NCBI RefSeq assembly: GCF_018448935.1
Contig: NZ_RCWC01000022.1
Span: 1-64,000, forward strand
Source: Photorhabdus noenieputensis
Lineage (GTDB): Bacteria; Pseudomonadota; Gammaproteobacteria; Enterobacterales; Enterobacteriaceae
Length of the DNA stretch: 64,000 nucleotides
Direction: 5' to 3'
This document shows, piece by piece, positions 1-9,880 of this stretch. The notes beneath the pieces were generated by a model. It saw nothing but the letters and a program-made list of their open reading frames with translations. It ran no database searches and was not told the DNA's origin. The stretch's first letter is position 1, and each line of letters begins with the position of its first letter. Made by a program: the position numbers and the translations under genes.

Positions 1-1477
1 AATCCATTGCCAGATACAGCGACTGCCCTTTCAGCGGGGTTTGCCAGTCCAGCTCGTTGCGGCTGTACCAACCCCGATCAGCGGATAAGGTCAGCTCGCC
101 ATCAAAGCCGCGCACCGTCCAGCGACCACCGATTGAAAATCGATCCTGGGGCGTCAATGGGCTGGCGCTTATCTGACGCAGATATTGGGTCTGATAAGAA
201 AAGGGCTGAGAAAACAGCGTTAACGGCCCGGCAAGCGTCGCTGAGAACTGGGTGATTTTGGGTAAGGCGGTCCCTTCATTGCGGTACTCTTCCGGAGCAG
301 GTTGTGCGCCAAACCAGCGCATGCCCTGTTGGTAAGTCACCCGGGTATCCAGCGTCGCGCTGCCGATAAAGTGATGATGGGACAGCCCCAGCTTCCAGCC
401 CGCGGTTTCCCGGCGCTGAACATCAACTTCGGTCTTATCAATAAAATTGCGCGAAGTCCGGCGATAAATTTCACCGTTGAGCAGGGTTTTCTGATCGGCA
501 TTACGGTGTAGCACCCGGCTAAGCTGAACCGCCAGGTTTTGGCTTTTGCCCCGGTATTGGATCGCCTGATTCAGCCCGGCTATCGTCTGGGTATAATCGT
601 AATGACTGGCCGTCACGCTCGCCATCCAGTAACCGAAGGGCAGGGAGTAATAGAGCGTGTCATTTTGGCTGCCTTTTCCGGCAGACGAATGAATATCGCG
701 CCCACCGGAGAGATAGAACAGGTCGCTGAGCGCCAGAGGGTTATCCAGAAAGAAGGTGAGTCCGCCCTGATAACGCCCGGTGCTTTTCGAGCCGGTATCA
801 TCCAGATACGTCGCGACTCGCCAGTGCCGGGACTGACGCCAGTCCAGCACAATATCGCTCTCCCCCGGCTGCTCTGCCGGAACAATGTTCATATCCGCCT
901 GCACGGTGGGGAAACGTTGCAGATTTTCTAATCCCTGCTCAATATCCCGTAAATCCAGTAGCTTGCCTTCACGCGCGGGAAAGGGGGTTATCCGCTGGAT
1001 ATATTTCCCGCTGTCAGGGGTATAGCGGATATGCCGGATTTTTCCCGGTATCATCACCAGTTTTAGCGTTTGGGTACGCAGATCCTGGGGAGGAACCAGA
1101 ACCCGGCTGGTGACATAGCCGTGATTGATGAGCTGATCTTGCAATTGGGTTATCAGCCGGCTAATGCCTTTATCGCCCAGGCAATGGTTTTCGCCCTGTT
1201 GAGCGACACGCCGGAACGGTAACCAGTGCGGGAAATTTTCGGTACCTGCCAATGCTACATGAGTGATAGGAAAACACGGGGTTTCCACCGGGAAGGCGGA
1301 TGATTCCCCGGTTTCCGGTACAAACAGGTGAACCTCCGCAGGCGGCGGGGTTAATTGCGCCTCCAGGGCTTGCTGACGGGCCTGTTGATGAATGAGTTGT
1401 TGATCTGCGATATCGGCGGCTTGACTGCCTGAAACCACGCTACAAAAAACCGTTAAGACTACAATACTGCTTTTCAT
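1..1477 (-). CDS. TpsB/ShlB-FhaC family two-partner secretion outer-membrane transporter, 5' part
   Basis: The reading frame is open from the ATG at 1477 to the window edge (about 492 codons), so this is the N-terminal majority of the gene. A signal peptide ends near residue 20 (GSQAAD). It is followed by a Q/A-rich linker, a POTRA-like domain around residues 65-145 (GYVTSRVLVPPQDL, LKLVMIPGKI) and a long beta-barrel region. The VRGF tetrad typical of TpsB/Omp85 loop L6 is at residues 455-458. Family role: a 16-strand barrel in the outer membrane that secretes a large TpsA partner (haemolysin, adhesin or contact-dependent toxin). The tpsA partner would be expected next to it, downstream and outside the window. 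Family call is secure; substrate unknown. Confidence 0.92.
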   Translation of the reverse strand, partial: MKSSIVVLTVFCSVVSGSQAADIADQQLIHQQARQQALEAQLTPPPAEVHLFVPETGESSAFPVETPCFPITHVALAGTENFPHWLPFRRVAQQGENHCLGDKGISRLITQLQDQLINHGYVTSRVLVPPQDLRTQTLKLVMIPGKIRHIRYTPDSGKYIQRITPFPAREGKLLDLRDIEQGLENLQRFPTVQADMNIVPAEQPGESDIVLDWRQSRHWRVATYLDDTGSKSTGRYQGGLTFFLDNPLALSDLFYLSGGRDIHSSAGKGSQNDTLYYSLPFGYWMASVTASHYDYTQTIAGLNQAIQYRGKSQNLAVQLSRVLHRNADQKTLLNGEIYRRTSRNFIDKTEVDVQRRETAGWKLGLSHHHFIGSATLDTRVTYQQGMRWFGAQPAPEEYRNEGTALPKITQFSATLAGPLTLFSQPFSYQTQYLRQISASPLTPQDRFSIGGRWTVRGFDGELTLSADRGWYSRNELDWQTPLKGQSLYLAMD

Positions 1478-2935
1478 TGACTTTCTATTCCACAATGTCG
1501 AAACAGCATTAACCACGAATTTAACTTAACGATCAATATTTAGGGTTGATTATCAACCGGGCAACTAAAATAGGGGGTTGGTTAAGATAGCAGCAAAAAC
1601 AAGAGGTTATATGACAAAGCAAAAAACAGGCCAATGTGATTATTTTATGACTGGATTGTATAAAAAACAGATTAATATTAATCATTTAATAATCAACATT
1701 AATAATTTCAAATTAAATTTATTGTTTTATTTTTATTATGTGATGAATGTCACATTTATAGTGATTGATTTCGGTATTGATTCAAAATGAAATGTGATGC
1801 TTATTGTAAATTTGTAATGAAATATTGTCTTTTATGGTTATGTGAGGGGTTAGGGTTATCCATGCCAATCTTGCTTCTTATCTGCCGCTCGCTCTGCCAG
1901 AAGATCACTTAACCTAAATCCTTCATAATTATGTGGGATAAATAGTATGATTTGTTAGCTTCATTTTCCGTCATTGGAAAGTTGAACGTAGTGGCGATAG
2001 GGAAGATGATACGATGTTTGGAGTTTGCAGAGCATAAACTAAATTAGAGGCGCAAATTTACTTTTCTCACCCTATTCACCTTGGGAAAGAAGGGACCAAT
2101 GAAAATATCAATGGGTTAATCAAGCAATACTTTCCAAAAGGAACCAATTTTAATGAACTCTCTGAGCAGGAAATAGATTTTGTGGTAAACCGATTAAGTA
2201 ATCGCCCCTGAAAAACTCGGGGTAGTAAAACACCCAATGAATTATTTAAAGGAATATGGATATGTTTACTTACAGAGTAACGATATTGCACTTATTATGT
2301 GAATCTAAGAAATATATTAATTCTATTTTTACATAAAATAATATATTTTTGTTATCGTATTAATAACTGTGTTAATAATGGCTAGATATAAGTGGATAGG
2401 TTATGTTTATAACGACAGATGATGTTTGTATATAACGATAATTATTAACTATTCTATTTAAATGTTTTTATGTAATGTAAAGTCAAATTATATCTGGTAA
2501 ATATATTATATTTTTATCTTATAATATAGATAAAATGAGAGCGGTCATGTAAGTCAATTGCTGGCTTTATAGTGATATTTTAAATTAAATATTGTCAATT
2601 ATACTAGGTATTAGTATAGTGAATTGGATTAAATGGTTTTAATAACCTATCGTTGGGTTTTATTTTTAATAATATATTTATCTCGACCTTTAAAAATATG
2701 TTGTACAGCAAGGTATAATATTTGTGTGTTAATATTGCAAGACAATAAATATGATAGAGAGATAATCATTTTATGTTGAAAAATTAACGGTTAACAGAGG
2801 AGGAGTAATTTGTGATCTGCTTATAAAAATGTGACGATATAATGGCTTTTCATTATTTTATTGATGTACGTCAATGCTATTGTTACCCGTATCGTTTAAT
2901 AGATGTATTACTTCAACAGAATTAATGGATATGCT
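1478..2935. other. A+T-rich intergenic accessory stretch
   Basis: This stretch separates the tpsB start from the metallohydrolase gene. Apart from the IS30 remnant around 2021-2258 I see no convincing gene: short open frames (for example 1578-1790) have no recognisable product. The tpsB promoter should lie in roughly 1480-1560. Base composition is much richer in A+T than the housekeeping genes further right, as expected for acquired or decaying DNA. Confidence 0.6.
2021..2258 (+). pseudogene. IS30-family transposase C-terminal remnant
   Basis: In the frame running from 2041 the translation reads GTNENINGLIKQYFPKGTNF, then EQEIDFVVNRLSNRP, an in-frame TGA at 2209, and SKTPNELF. This is the familiar C-terminal end of IS30-family DDE transposases, including the glutamate of the catalytic triad in GTNEN. 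A preceding piece (EFAEHK) lies in a different frame near 2021-2038. There is thus at least one frameshift plus one stop, and the N-terminal two thirds and both inverted repeats are missing. It is a dead insertion-sequence fragment. Confidence 0.82.
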
Positions 2936-3739
2936 ATGTCATTAAAAATAACTGTACTCTTGGAAAATAAAACATCTGATTCATATTTGATAGCTAAGCC
3001 GGGTTTGAGCCTTTTACTTGAGGACGGTGAAGAGAAGATAATTTTTGATACCGGTCCAGATGGTAGCTATATTGAGAATGCAAATAGGATGGGAATATCT
3101 ATTGATGATATATCTAAAATAGTTATCTCTCATGGGCATTCTGACCATATAGGTGGTGTTAACTATTTTCCTCATAATGCTAAATTAATATGTCACCCTG
3201 ATGCATTAAGCGAGAAATATTATGGTGTTATGTTCAATAAAAAGAGCGTGTTAAAGTTCAAAAAAATATCCGGTAAAATTAATAAAAGAGTTAAGAAGAG
3301 AGTTTTATTTCGCTTAACGAAATCGCATATGAAAATAAGTGATCGATTTATTTTTTCAGGTGAAATAGCAAATAGTCATAGAAAATCCTATGGGTTAATT
3401 AGAAAAAGCTCTTGGGCTAATGATTATATACTTGATGATAGTGCATTAATTTGGAAAAGCGATAATGGACTGGTGATTATCATTGGCTGTGGTCATTCTG
3501 GTATTTGTGAAATTATTAACCACGCTAAAATGATTACTGGTGTAGACAAAGTATACGCGGTAATAGGCGGGTTGCATTTAAGGAGAGCATTACCGACAGA
3601 GTTATTGAAGATCAGAGAGTTTTTTATAAAAGAAAATATAAAACAAGTTTATGGATGTCATTGTACTGGTAGTTGGGGAAGACTTTGGTTACCAAATGTC
3701 AAACAGTTGAAAACAGGGCAGGTATTATTAGTAGAGTAA
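2936..3739 (+). CDS. MBL-fold metallo-hydrolase (COG1237-type)
   Basis: A 267-residue protein with the metallo-beta-lactamase metal motif HGHSDH at residues 66-71 and the later histidine/cysteine segments GCGHSGICEIINHA and GGLHLR typical of the COG1237 branch, in which some archaeal members are annotated as dihydropterin-related synthases. The fold binds two metal ions and hydrolyses or oxidises small substrates; the substrate here is unknown. I prefer the ATG at 2936 because MSLKITVLLENKTS matches where family members begin; an in-frame ATG at 2903 would add 11 residues. No signal peptide, so probably cytoplasmic. It is followed after 4 bp by a small membrane protein gene, suggesting co-transcription. 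The gene is very A+T-rich. Confidence 0.82.
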   Translation: MSLKITVLLENKTSDSYLIAKPGLSLLLEDGEEKIIFDTGPDGSYIENANRMGISIDDISKIVISHGHSDHIGGVNYFPHNAKLICHPDALSEKYYGVMFNKKSVLKFKKISGKINKRVKKRVLFRLTKSHMKISDRFIFSGEIANSHRKSYGLIRKSSWANDYILDDSALIWKSDNGLVIIIGCGHSGICEIINHAKMITGVDKVYAVIGGLHLRRALPTELLKIREFFIKENIKQVYGCHCTGSWGRLWLPNVKQLKTGQVLLVE

Positions 3740-3743
3740 TATA

Positions 3744-4142
3744 ATGAAATTTATTGAGAAAATGGATGTTCATCAAATTATTACCCCATTTGCGGCAGCG
3801 TTGGGGTTAGCATTTTTTTCTATTTTAAATAATTGGGATTATAATAACGATAGGTTAATATTTTTGTTGCTAAATTTATTCGCATTTTTTATTGTATTTT
3901 TTCATCATAGAGGTTTTTATTCATATTTTATAGAAAACAATTTGTATAGTCAGTGTTTCACGCAAGTCATTATTGCCACTTTTGATAAGAGAGTGGCACT
4001 CTATTTACAGATTACAGATTACAGATTAATGGTAATTTCTGCATTAGAAGTTAAATGTGTTTTATTTACATGGCTTTTTATTTGTTATAAATATCCTATT
4101 GAGATAATGATGAGTCTTAACAAATGGTTAGTAATGTATTAA
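3744..4142 (+). CDS. Small predicted membrane protein of unknown function
   Basis: A 132-residue product that I do not recognise. It has hydrophobic segments at about residues 15-27, 36-54 and 100-113, consistent with two or three membrane spans. It starts 4 bp after the metallohydrolase stop, so it is probably translated from the same message. Codon 87 onwards crosses three tandem copies of the heptamer ATTACAG-type unit (4004-4027). Because 7 is not a multiple of 3, gain or loss of one unit would change the frame. Composition is extremely A+T-rich. It could also be a degraded gene, since the C-terminal part is less clearly protein-like. Confidence 0.5.
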   Translation: MKFIEKMDVHQIITPFAAALGLAFFSILNNWDYNNDRLIFLLLNLFAFFIVFFHHRGFYSYFIENNLYSQCFTQVIIATFDKRVALYLQITDYRLMVISALEVKCVLFTWLFICYKYPIEIMMSLNKWLVMY

Positions 4143-4788
4143 ATAAAACATTAAATATACATTTATTAAAGTTATTTATTGCTTTTATTAATTGAGATAA
4201 TTAATTTATTAAATAATGGTATATTGGAGTCGAGTATATTTAATTCGATATTTATAATCAGTACGATAATGATAATTTCCTGTTTATTCAACTTTGTTTT
4301 AATGGCCGATTTTATATTATTTTATTTCTTGTAAATTATCGGGCAGGTGGTGCAGTAAAGGGCTATCTCCGGTTACTGAGGGAAGTGACAAAAGATTTTT
4401 TTGCCTTTTATATGGAGTTCTTAATGAAAAATTGAATCGATAAATTTAGATTTATTTATCGTCTCTGTGATGTTTAATTCGTTAAAATAACAGGCTATTA
4501 TGTGAACTTAATGTCTGTACGTTGCCTAATATAAATAGGCGGTATATAAGTTGATCATAGGTATATAGCTGATTATATCTGTTTGAATTTAATATATTGA
4601 TTTATACCCTATGGATTTCGAGATGCATTGCGGCGGCAAGGGAGCGACTCCCCGGGAGCATAGCAAACTATGTGACCGGGGTGAGAGAGTGCAGCCAACA
4701 AAGAGGCAACTTGAAAGATGACGGGTATATAGGGTTATTCATTAAATCCTGCCACCAGTTGGTTGGAGTTAAGACAGGGGTTATGGTT
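4143..4788. other. A+T-rich spacer with an ERIC element
   Basis: No gene was recognised between the small membrane protein and the alpha-2-macroglobulin gene. The right part holds a complete ERIC repeat at 4603-4729; the rest is low-complexity A+T-rich sequence. Confidence 0.6.
4603..4729 (+). repeat. ERIC element, copy 1 (127 bp, complete)
   Basis: It runs from TATACCCTATGGATTTCGAG to GATGACGGGTATA, with the central near-palindrome CCCCGGGAGCATAG ... CTATGTGACCGGGG. It is the same 127-bp unit as at 25242, 31687, 40457, 48516 and 52278. Length and the core resemble the enterobacterial ERIC/IRU repeat. It ends 59 bp before the yfhM start. Confidence 0.9.
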
Positions 4789-7700
4789 ATGAATCAAGGT
4801 CAATTCTGGCAACGACCAGGAAGAAACAAGCGTTATTTGGCGGTGATTTTGGCTTCTTTGCTGATGCTTTCTGGTTGTGACCAATCTGATAGCACTGATA
4901 ATAAGCAAGCTGCTCAACCACAGTCCACAGAAATTCAAAGCGAAAAAGCACCTCAACAATCAAATATTCCACCAAAATCAGCAAAACAGAAAGACGCAGC
5001 ATCACTGGCTGAATTAGTAAAACGTTATGCCGGTAAACCAGTAAAAATTTTGGATGCTTCTGAAGTTCAGCTTGATGGCGCTAGTGCAATGGTGGTGACA
5101 TTTTCTGTTCCTTTAGATCCAAATCAGGATTTTGCTCAGAATGTCCGTTTGGTAGATGTCAAAGAGGGCAAACTTGATGGTGCGTGGGAACTGTCAGATA
5201 ACATGATGGAGCTTCGCTTGCGCCATTTGCCGCCCTCCCGAGAGTTGCAATTAACCGTAGATAAAGGTGTTAAAGGTATTAATGAGCATCAACTCGAAAC
5301 GGTTTATGAGAAAACGCTGACAACCGCAACGATTTCTCCGTCTGTCGGTTTTGCCAGCAAAGGCTCTTTGTTACCCAGTAAAGTCGCTGAAGGTTTGCCG
5401 GTATTGGCACTGAATGTTAATCGTGTTGATGTTAATTTTTTCAGGATAAAAGAGGCGGCATTACCGGCTTTTATTGCACAGTGGCAATATCGCAATAATA
5501 TGAGTTCTTGGGAATCTGAAGAGATGCTCAACGGTGCGGAATTGGTTTATACCGGCCGTTTCGATCTGAATCCAACACTGAATACCCGCGAAAAATTACT
5601 GTTGCCATTAAGTAATATCAAAGAGTTACAGAAAGATGGTGTTTATCTGGCGGTGATGCAACAAGCAGGTAAATATACTGACACTAATCCAGCAACAATG
5701 TTTACCTTAAGTGATATTGGTGTTTCTATGCACAGTTATCTGGATAAGATAGATGTGTTTACCCAATCTTTGGCGCAAGGTAGCAGCCTGAAAGGGGTGG
5801 AAATACGTCTGTTGAATGAGAAAGGGCAATTATTGTCAAAGGCAACGACGGATGATGATGGACACATCAGTTTGGAGAAAAATGCGAAAGCGAAGCTGTT
5901 GCTTGCTACTCGTGACCACCAAACCAGTATGATTGATTTAGTATCACCGGCGCTGGATCTGTCTGAATTTGATATTTCCGGTCCACAAGGGTATAGCAAA
6001 CAATTTTTTGTTTTCGGACCTCGTGATCTCTATCGCCCGGGTGAGATGTTGATTGTCAATGGTCTGTTGCGTGATGGCGATGGTCGAGCAATAAAAAGTC
6101 AACCCGTTAAAGTGGATGTATTGAAAACCGATGGTCAGGTAGTCGATAGTTTTGTCTGGCAACCTGAAAATGGATTGTATCAGTATCGCTACGTAATCCC
6201 TCCCTCAGCGGCTACCGGGTTCTGGTCGTTACGTTTTGATCTGGGCGATAACAAACCCCGTTATTACAAGTTTAATGTCGAAGATTTTATGCCGGAGCGC
6301 ATGGCACTGGAAATTAGTAGTGAGTCGCAACCGGTGATGAAAAGCCACGATGTGGATTTCGCGATTAATGGCCGTTATCTATATGGCGTACCTGCTGCAC
6401 ATAATCGCCTGCAAGGGCAATTATTTCTGCGTCCAGCTCGTGATGCGGTAGCAAAGTTGCCGGGTTATGTGTTTGGCGCGGTTACAGAGGACAATCTTAG
6501 TCGCACATTGGATGAGTTTGACTTGGTTTTAGATAGTGGTGGTAAAGCCGCGCTTAATGTCAGTGCTGATAACTGGAGTTCGGTCTCTTCGCCGGTAAAC
6601 GTCATTGTACAGGCTAGTTTGCTTGAATCTGGCGGCCGCCCGGTAACTCGTCGGGTTGAACAGGCTGTTTGGCCGACAGAAAAGCTGGTTGGTATTCGTC
6701 CGCTGTTTAATCAGAAAGAGATTTATGACTATCGCGTAGGTCGTTATCAAAGCCGTTACAATGTGGATGAAAATTCACTGGCGCAATTTGCGGTGGTGTA
6801 TGCCGATGCCGATGGAAAAAAGTATGCTGCAAAAGATCTCACTGCCCGTCTGGTTTATGAACGTCGTGACTATTATTGGCGTTGGTCTGATGGTGAAGGT
6901 TGGCAATCAGGCTATGACCAGAAAGATTTGGTGATGGCGGATGAGCATATCCAGATTGCTCAAGATGGTACCGCAAAGGTCAGTTTTCCGGTTGACTGGG
7001 GTTCGTACCGTATTGAAGTGGTTAATCCAGAAAATCAATTAGTGACCAGCGTTAATTTCTGGGCCGGTTACTCATGGCAGGACAATACGGGTGGCACAGG
7101 CGCTGTTCGTCCTGATCAGGTGAAATTGTCTCTGGATAAACCTGCTTATCGGGTAGGTGAAAAGATAAAACTACATATGGTTGCACCACAAGCCGGTAAA
7201 GGTTATCTGTTGGTGGAATCCAGCGAAGGGCCGCTTTGGTGGCAAAAAATTGATGTGCCGGAACAAGGTTTGGATGTGGAAGTGCCGGTGAATAAAGAGT
7301 GGCGTCGTCATGACCTTTATTTAACCGCTGTGGTGGTGCGTCCAGATGATAAATCTCGTCAGGCGACGCCGAAACGGGCCATTGGCGTGTTGCACCTGCC
7401 GTTGGCTGATGAAAATCGTAAACTGGATTTAACGCTATCCGCACCGGAAAAAATGCGTCCGAATCAGGATTTGATCGTTAAAGTCAAAGCGACACCGCAG
7501 CAAGGGCAGAAATTACCCAAGCAGGTTAATGTGCTGCTTTCTGCTGTCGATACGGGGGTGTTGAATGTTACGAATTTTAAAACGCCAGACCCCTATGAGG
7601 CTTTTTTGGGGCGTAAGCGTTACAGCGTCGATCAATATGATGTGTATGGTCAGTTGATTGAAGGTGAAGGCCGTCTGGCGAATCTGCGTTTTGGCGGTGA

Positions 7701-9822
7701 TGGCGATGATAGTGCCCTTGAGCGTGGCGGCAGAAAGCCATTAACCGAAGTTAAGATTATCGCTGAACAAGCACAGCCGGTAGCATTGGATGAAAATGGG
7801 GAAGGGCAGATCGTTTTGCCAATTCCTGATTTCAATGGTGAGTTGAAACTGATGGCTCAAGCGTGGAGTGAAGATGAGTTCGGCCACGGTGAAAGTAAAA
7901 TTGTCATTGCGGCACCTGTGGTTGCACAGATGGCATTACCGCGTTTTATGGCCGGTGGTGATAGTGCATTGTTGTCGTTGGATTTAACTAACTTAACTGA
8001 ACAGAGGCAAGATTTGATCTTGAACTTTGTCGCTAATGACCTGATTAAGTTAGAGGATGATGTCCGCCAGGAGATAATACTGGAAAAAGGCAAACGTACC
8101 ACAGTAGAGATTCCGGTCACGGCACAGCATGGTTTTGGTCAAGGAGAGATTTCCCTGACGATTGATGGTCTATATGTACCGGGTGAAAACCTGAGATCGT
8201 ATAAAAATAGTTGGCAGATTGGTGTGCGTCCGGCACAGCCAGCGGAAACTGTTCTGTTCGCTAATGTTATTCATCCGGGTGAAGAGTGGCAGATGCCGTC
8301 AAAAGCCTTATCGGGTTTATCGCCAGAAGGGGCCGAAGGTCAATTGTTACTGAGCAGCCGTCCGCCGTTACAGATTGCACGCTATATTCGTGAATTGTAC
8401 GCCTATCCGTATGGCTGCCTTGAGCAGACGATCAGCGGGCTTTATCCGTCTCTCTATTCGAACAAATCAGAACTGAATAGTTTGGGTATCATGACGGAAG
8501 ATGATGATAAACGCCGGTCAAGTATTGATGAGGGAATTATTCACTTGTTGAGTATGCAGCGTCATGACGGCAGCTTTGCTTTATGGGATAAAACCGGTGA
8601 TGAAGAGTATTGGTTAACCGCCTATGCCACCGATTTTCTATTCCGTGCAAGTCAACGAGGTTACAGAGTACCTAAAGAGGTGTTGGATTCCGCCAATAAC
8701 CGTCTGTTACGTTATTTACAGGATAAAAGTGTTATTAACTATCCCTACAGCCAGAATCAGGAAGCAGTGCGATTCTCGGTTCAGGCTTATGCCGGGCTGG
8801 TGCTTGCCAATCAACAGAAAGCGCCATTGGGTGCTTTGAGACAAGTTTATGAACGCCGTCAGCAAGCAGGCAATGGCTTGTCACTGGTACAACTGGGCAT
8901 TGCACTGAAACTGATGGGAGATAACACCCGGGCAGATGAAGCGGTTCGTTTGGGGATCAGTGAAAACCGTAATGATGATTTAGATTTAGGTGATTACGGC
9001 AGTGCTATCCGTGACAACGCAATGATTGTGGCTCTGTTGACTGAAAATAATATGTTGATAAAGGAACGTGATGAGAAATTACTGGCGTTGTCTGATGAAT
9101 TGACATCTCGCAATTATTTCTCAACTCAGGAGAGTAATTCACTCTACTTGGCGGGACGTTTCTTTATCGATACATCGGTGCAACCGTGGAAGGCGCTAAT
9201 TGACCAGCGGACTTCACCAATAAGTAGAGACAAACCCTATAGTGAGATGTTGTATTCACAGGATATTCAGCAAGGTATGAGCATCAGTAACCTTGGTGAC
9301 AGTATGCTCTATTCACGGGTGAATGTGGTGGCTTACCCGCTGCATTCTCCGAAACCTTACGCTAATGTGCTGAAAATTGAGCGTAGCTATCTGGATATGC
9401 AGGGTAATCCGATTTCCAGCACTCTGCTGAATAGCGGTGATATGGTGGTTGTGAAGCTGGTGGTGAGCTCAGATAAACCCGTACAGGATGCTTTGGTTGT
9501 TGATTTATTGCCTGCCGGTTTGGAGCTGGAAAACCAGAACCTGGCTAACAGCAGTGCTAAGCTGAGTGAGAGTGCCGCTAATCTTCAGGAGTTGATTGGC
9601 GATATGCAACAGGCGACGATTCGTCATATTGAATATCGTGATGATCGATATGTAGCGGCAGTCGCGGTTGATCCGTCTCAGCCGGTGACGTTGCTCTATC
9701 TGGCTCGCGCGGTGACGCCAGGCGTCTACACCATCCCGGCACCACAGGTGGAATCGATGTACGTACCTTATTGGCGTGCGGTAGGAAAGTCTATACCTGA
9801 AAAAATAACGGTTACTCACTAA
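4789..9822 (+). CDS. yfhM: Bacterial alpha-2-macroglobulin lipoprotein (YfhM type)
   Basis: A 1677-residue protein close in length to E. coli YfhM (about 1650). The N-terminus NKRYLAVILASLLMLSGCDQ is a lipoprotein signal with the lipid-modified cysteine in LSGC. The thioester motif CLEQ is present with Cys near residue 1210 (YPYGCLEQTISGLYPS), so it should be able to trap proteases covalently. Known family role: periplasmic protease trap that works with the peptidoglycan synthase PBP1c, encoded next door by pbpC. I place the start at ATG 4789, 9 bp after AGGGG. The frame stays open upstream to 4597, but that extension runs through the ERIC repeat and would bury the signal peptide. Confidence 0.95.
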   Translation: MNQGQFWQRPGRNKRYLAVILASLLMLSGCDQSDSTDNKQAAQPQSTEIQSEKAPQQSNIPPKSAKQKDAASLAELVKRYAGKPVKILDASEVQLDGASAMVVTFSVPLDPNQDFAQNVRLVDVKEGKLDGAWELSDNMMELRLRHLPPSRELQLTVDKGVKGINEHQLETVYEKTLTTATISPSVGFASKGSLLPSKVAEGLPVLALNVNRVDVNFFRIKEAALPAFIAQWQYRNNMSSWESEEMLNGAELVYTGRFDLNPTLNTREKLLLPLSNIKELQKDGVYLAVMQQAGKYTDTNPATMFTLSDIGVSMHSYLDKIDVFTQSLAQGSSLKGVEIRLLNEKGQLLSKATTDDDGHISLEKNAKAKLLLATRDHQTSMIDLVSPALDLSEFDISGPQGYSKQFFVFGPRDLYRPGEMLIVNGLLRDGDGRAIKSQPVKVDVLKTDGQVVDSFVWQPENGLYQYRYVIPPSAATGFWSLRFDLGDNKPRYYKFNVEDFMPERMALEISSESQPVMKSHDVDFAINGRYLYGVPAAHNRLQGQLFLRPARDAVAKLPGYVFGAVTEDNLSRTLDEFDLVLDSGGKAALNVSADNWSSVSSPVNVIVQASLLESGGRPVTRRVEQAVWPTEKLVGIRPLFNQKEIYDYRVGRYQSRYNVDENSLAQFAVVYADADGKKYAAKDLTARLVYERRDYYWRWSDGEGWQSGYDQKDLVMADEHIQIAQDGTAKVSFPVDWGSYRIEVVNPENQLVTSVNFWAGYSWQDNTGGTGAVRPDQVKLSLDKPAYRVGEKIKLHMVAPQAGKGYLLVESSEGPLWWQKIDVPEQGLDVEVPVNKEWRRHDLYLTAVVVRPDDKSRQATPKRAIGVLHLPLADENRKLDLTLSAPEKMRPNQDLIVKVKATPQQGQKLPKQVNVLLSAVDTGVLNVTNFKTPDPYEAFLGRKRYSVDQYDVYGQLIEGEGRLANLRFGGDGDDSALERGGRKPLTEVKIIAEQAQPVALDENGEGQIVLPIPDFNGELKLMAQAWSEDEFGHGESKIVIAAPVVAQMALPRFMAGGDSALLSLDLTNLTEQRQDLILNFVANDLIKLEDDVRQEIILEKGKRTTVEIPVTAQHGFGQGEISLTIDGLYVPGENLRSYKNSWQIGVRPAQPAETVLFANVIHPGEEWQMPSKALSGLSPEGAEGQLLLSSRPPLQIARYIRELYAYPYGCLEQTISGLYPSLYSNKSELNSLGIMTEDDDKRRSSIDEGIIHLLSMQRHDGSFALWDKTGDEEYWLTAYATDFLFRASQRGYRVPKEVLDSANNRLLRYLQDKSVINYPYSQNQEAVRFSVQAYAGLVLANQQKAPLGALRQVYERRQQAGNGLSLVQLGIALKLMGDNTRADEAVRLGISENRNDDLDLGDYGSAIRDNAMIVALLTENNMLIKERDEKLLALSDELTSRNYFSTQESNSLYLAGRFFIDTSVQPWKALIDQRTSPISRDKPYSEMLYSQDIQQGMSISNLGDSMLYSRVNVVAYPLHSPKPYANVLKIERSYLDMQGNPISSTLLNSGDMVVVKLVVSSDKPVQDALVVDLLPAGLELENQNLANSSAKLSESAANLQELIGDMQQATIRHIEYRDDRYVAAVAVDPSQPVTLLYLARAVTPGVYTIPAPQVESMYVPYWRAVGKSIPEKITVTH

Positions 9823-9830
9823 ATAAATGT

Positions 9831-9861
9831 ATCAGCCCTTATGCTCAGTGTAAGGGCTGAT
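9831..9861 (+). terminator. Hairpin between yfhM and pbpC
   Basis: A perfect 11-bp inverted repeat (ATCAGCCCTTA / TAAGGGCTGAT, 9-nt loop) followed by TTTCTC. The U-tract is short, so it may attenuate or stabilise the message between the two functionally coupled genes rather than stop all transcription. Confidence 0.6.
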
Positions 9862-9880
9862 TTCTCACCAGGATTCATTG

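Noticed and set aside
613-885. 90-codon minus-strand frame
   Set aside because: Lies inside the tpsB coding sequence in another frame, with no family resemblance.
1578-1790. 70-codon plus-strand frame in A+T-rich DNA
   Set aside because: No ribosome site, low-complexity composition and no recognisable motif.
2076-2291. 71-codon minus-strand frame
   Set aside because: Antisense to the IS30 transposase remnant.
9831-9861. Start of a separate pbpC transcription unit
   Set aside because: The hairpin has a weak U-tract and I find no promoter in the remaining 20 bp before pbpC, so yfhM and pbpC are probably still co-transcribed.
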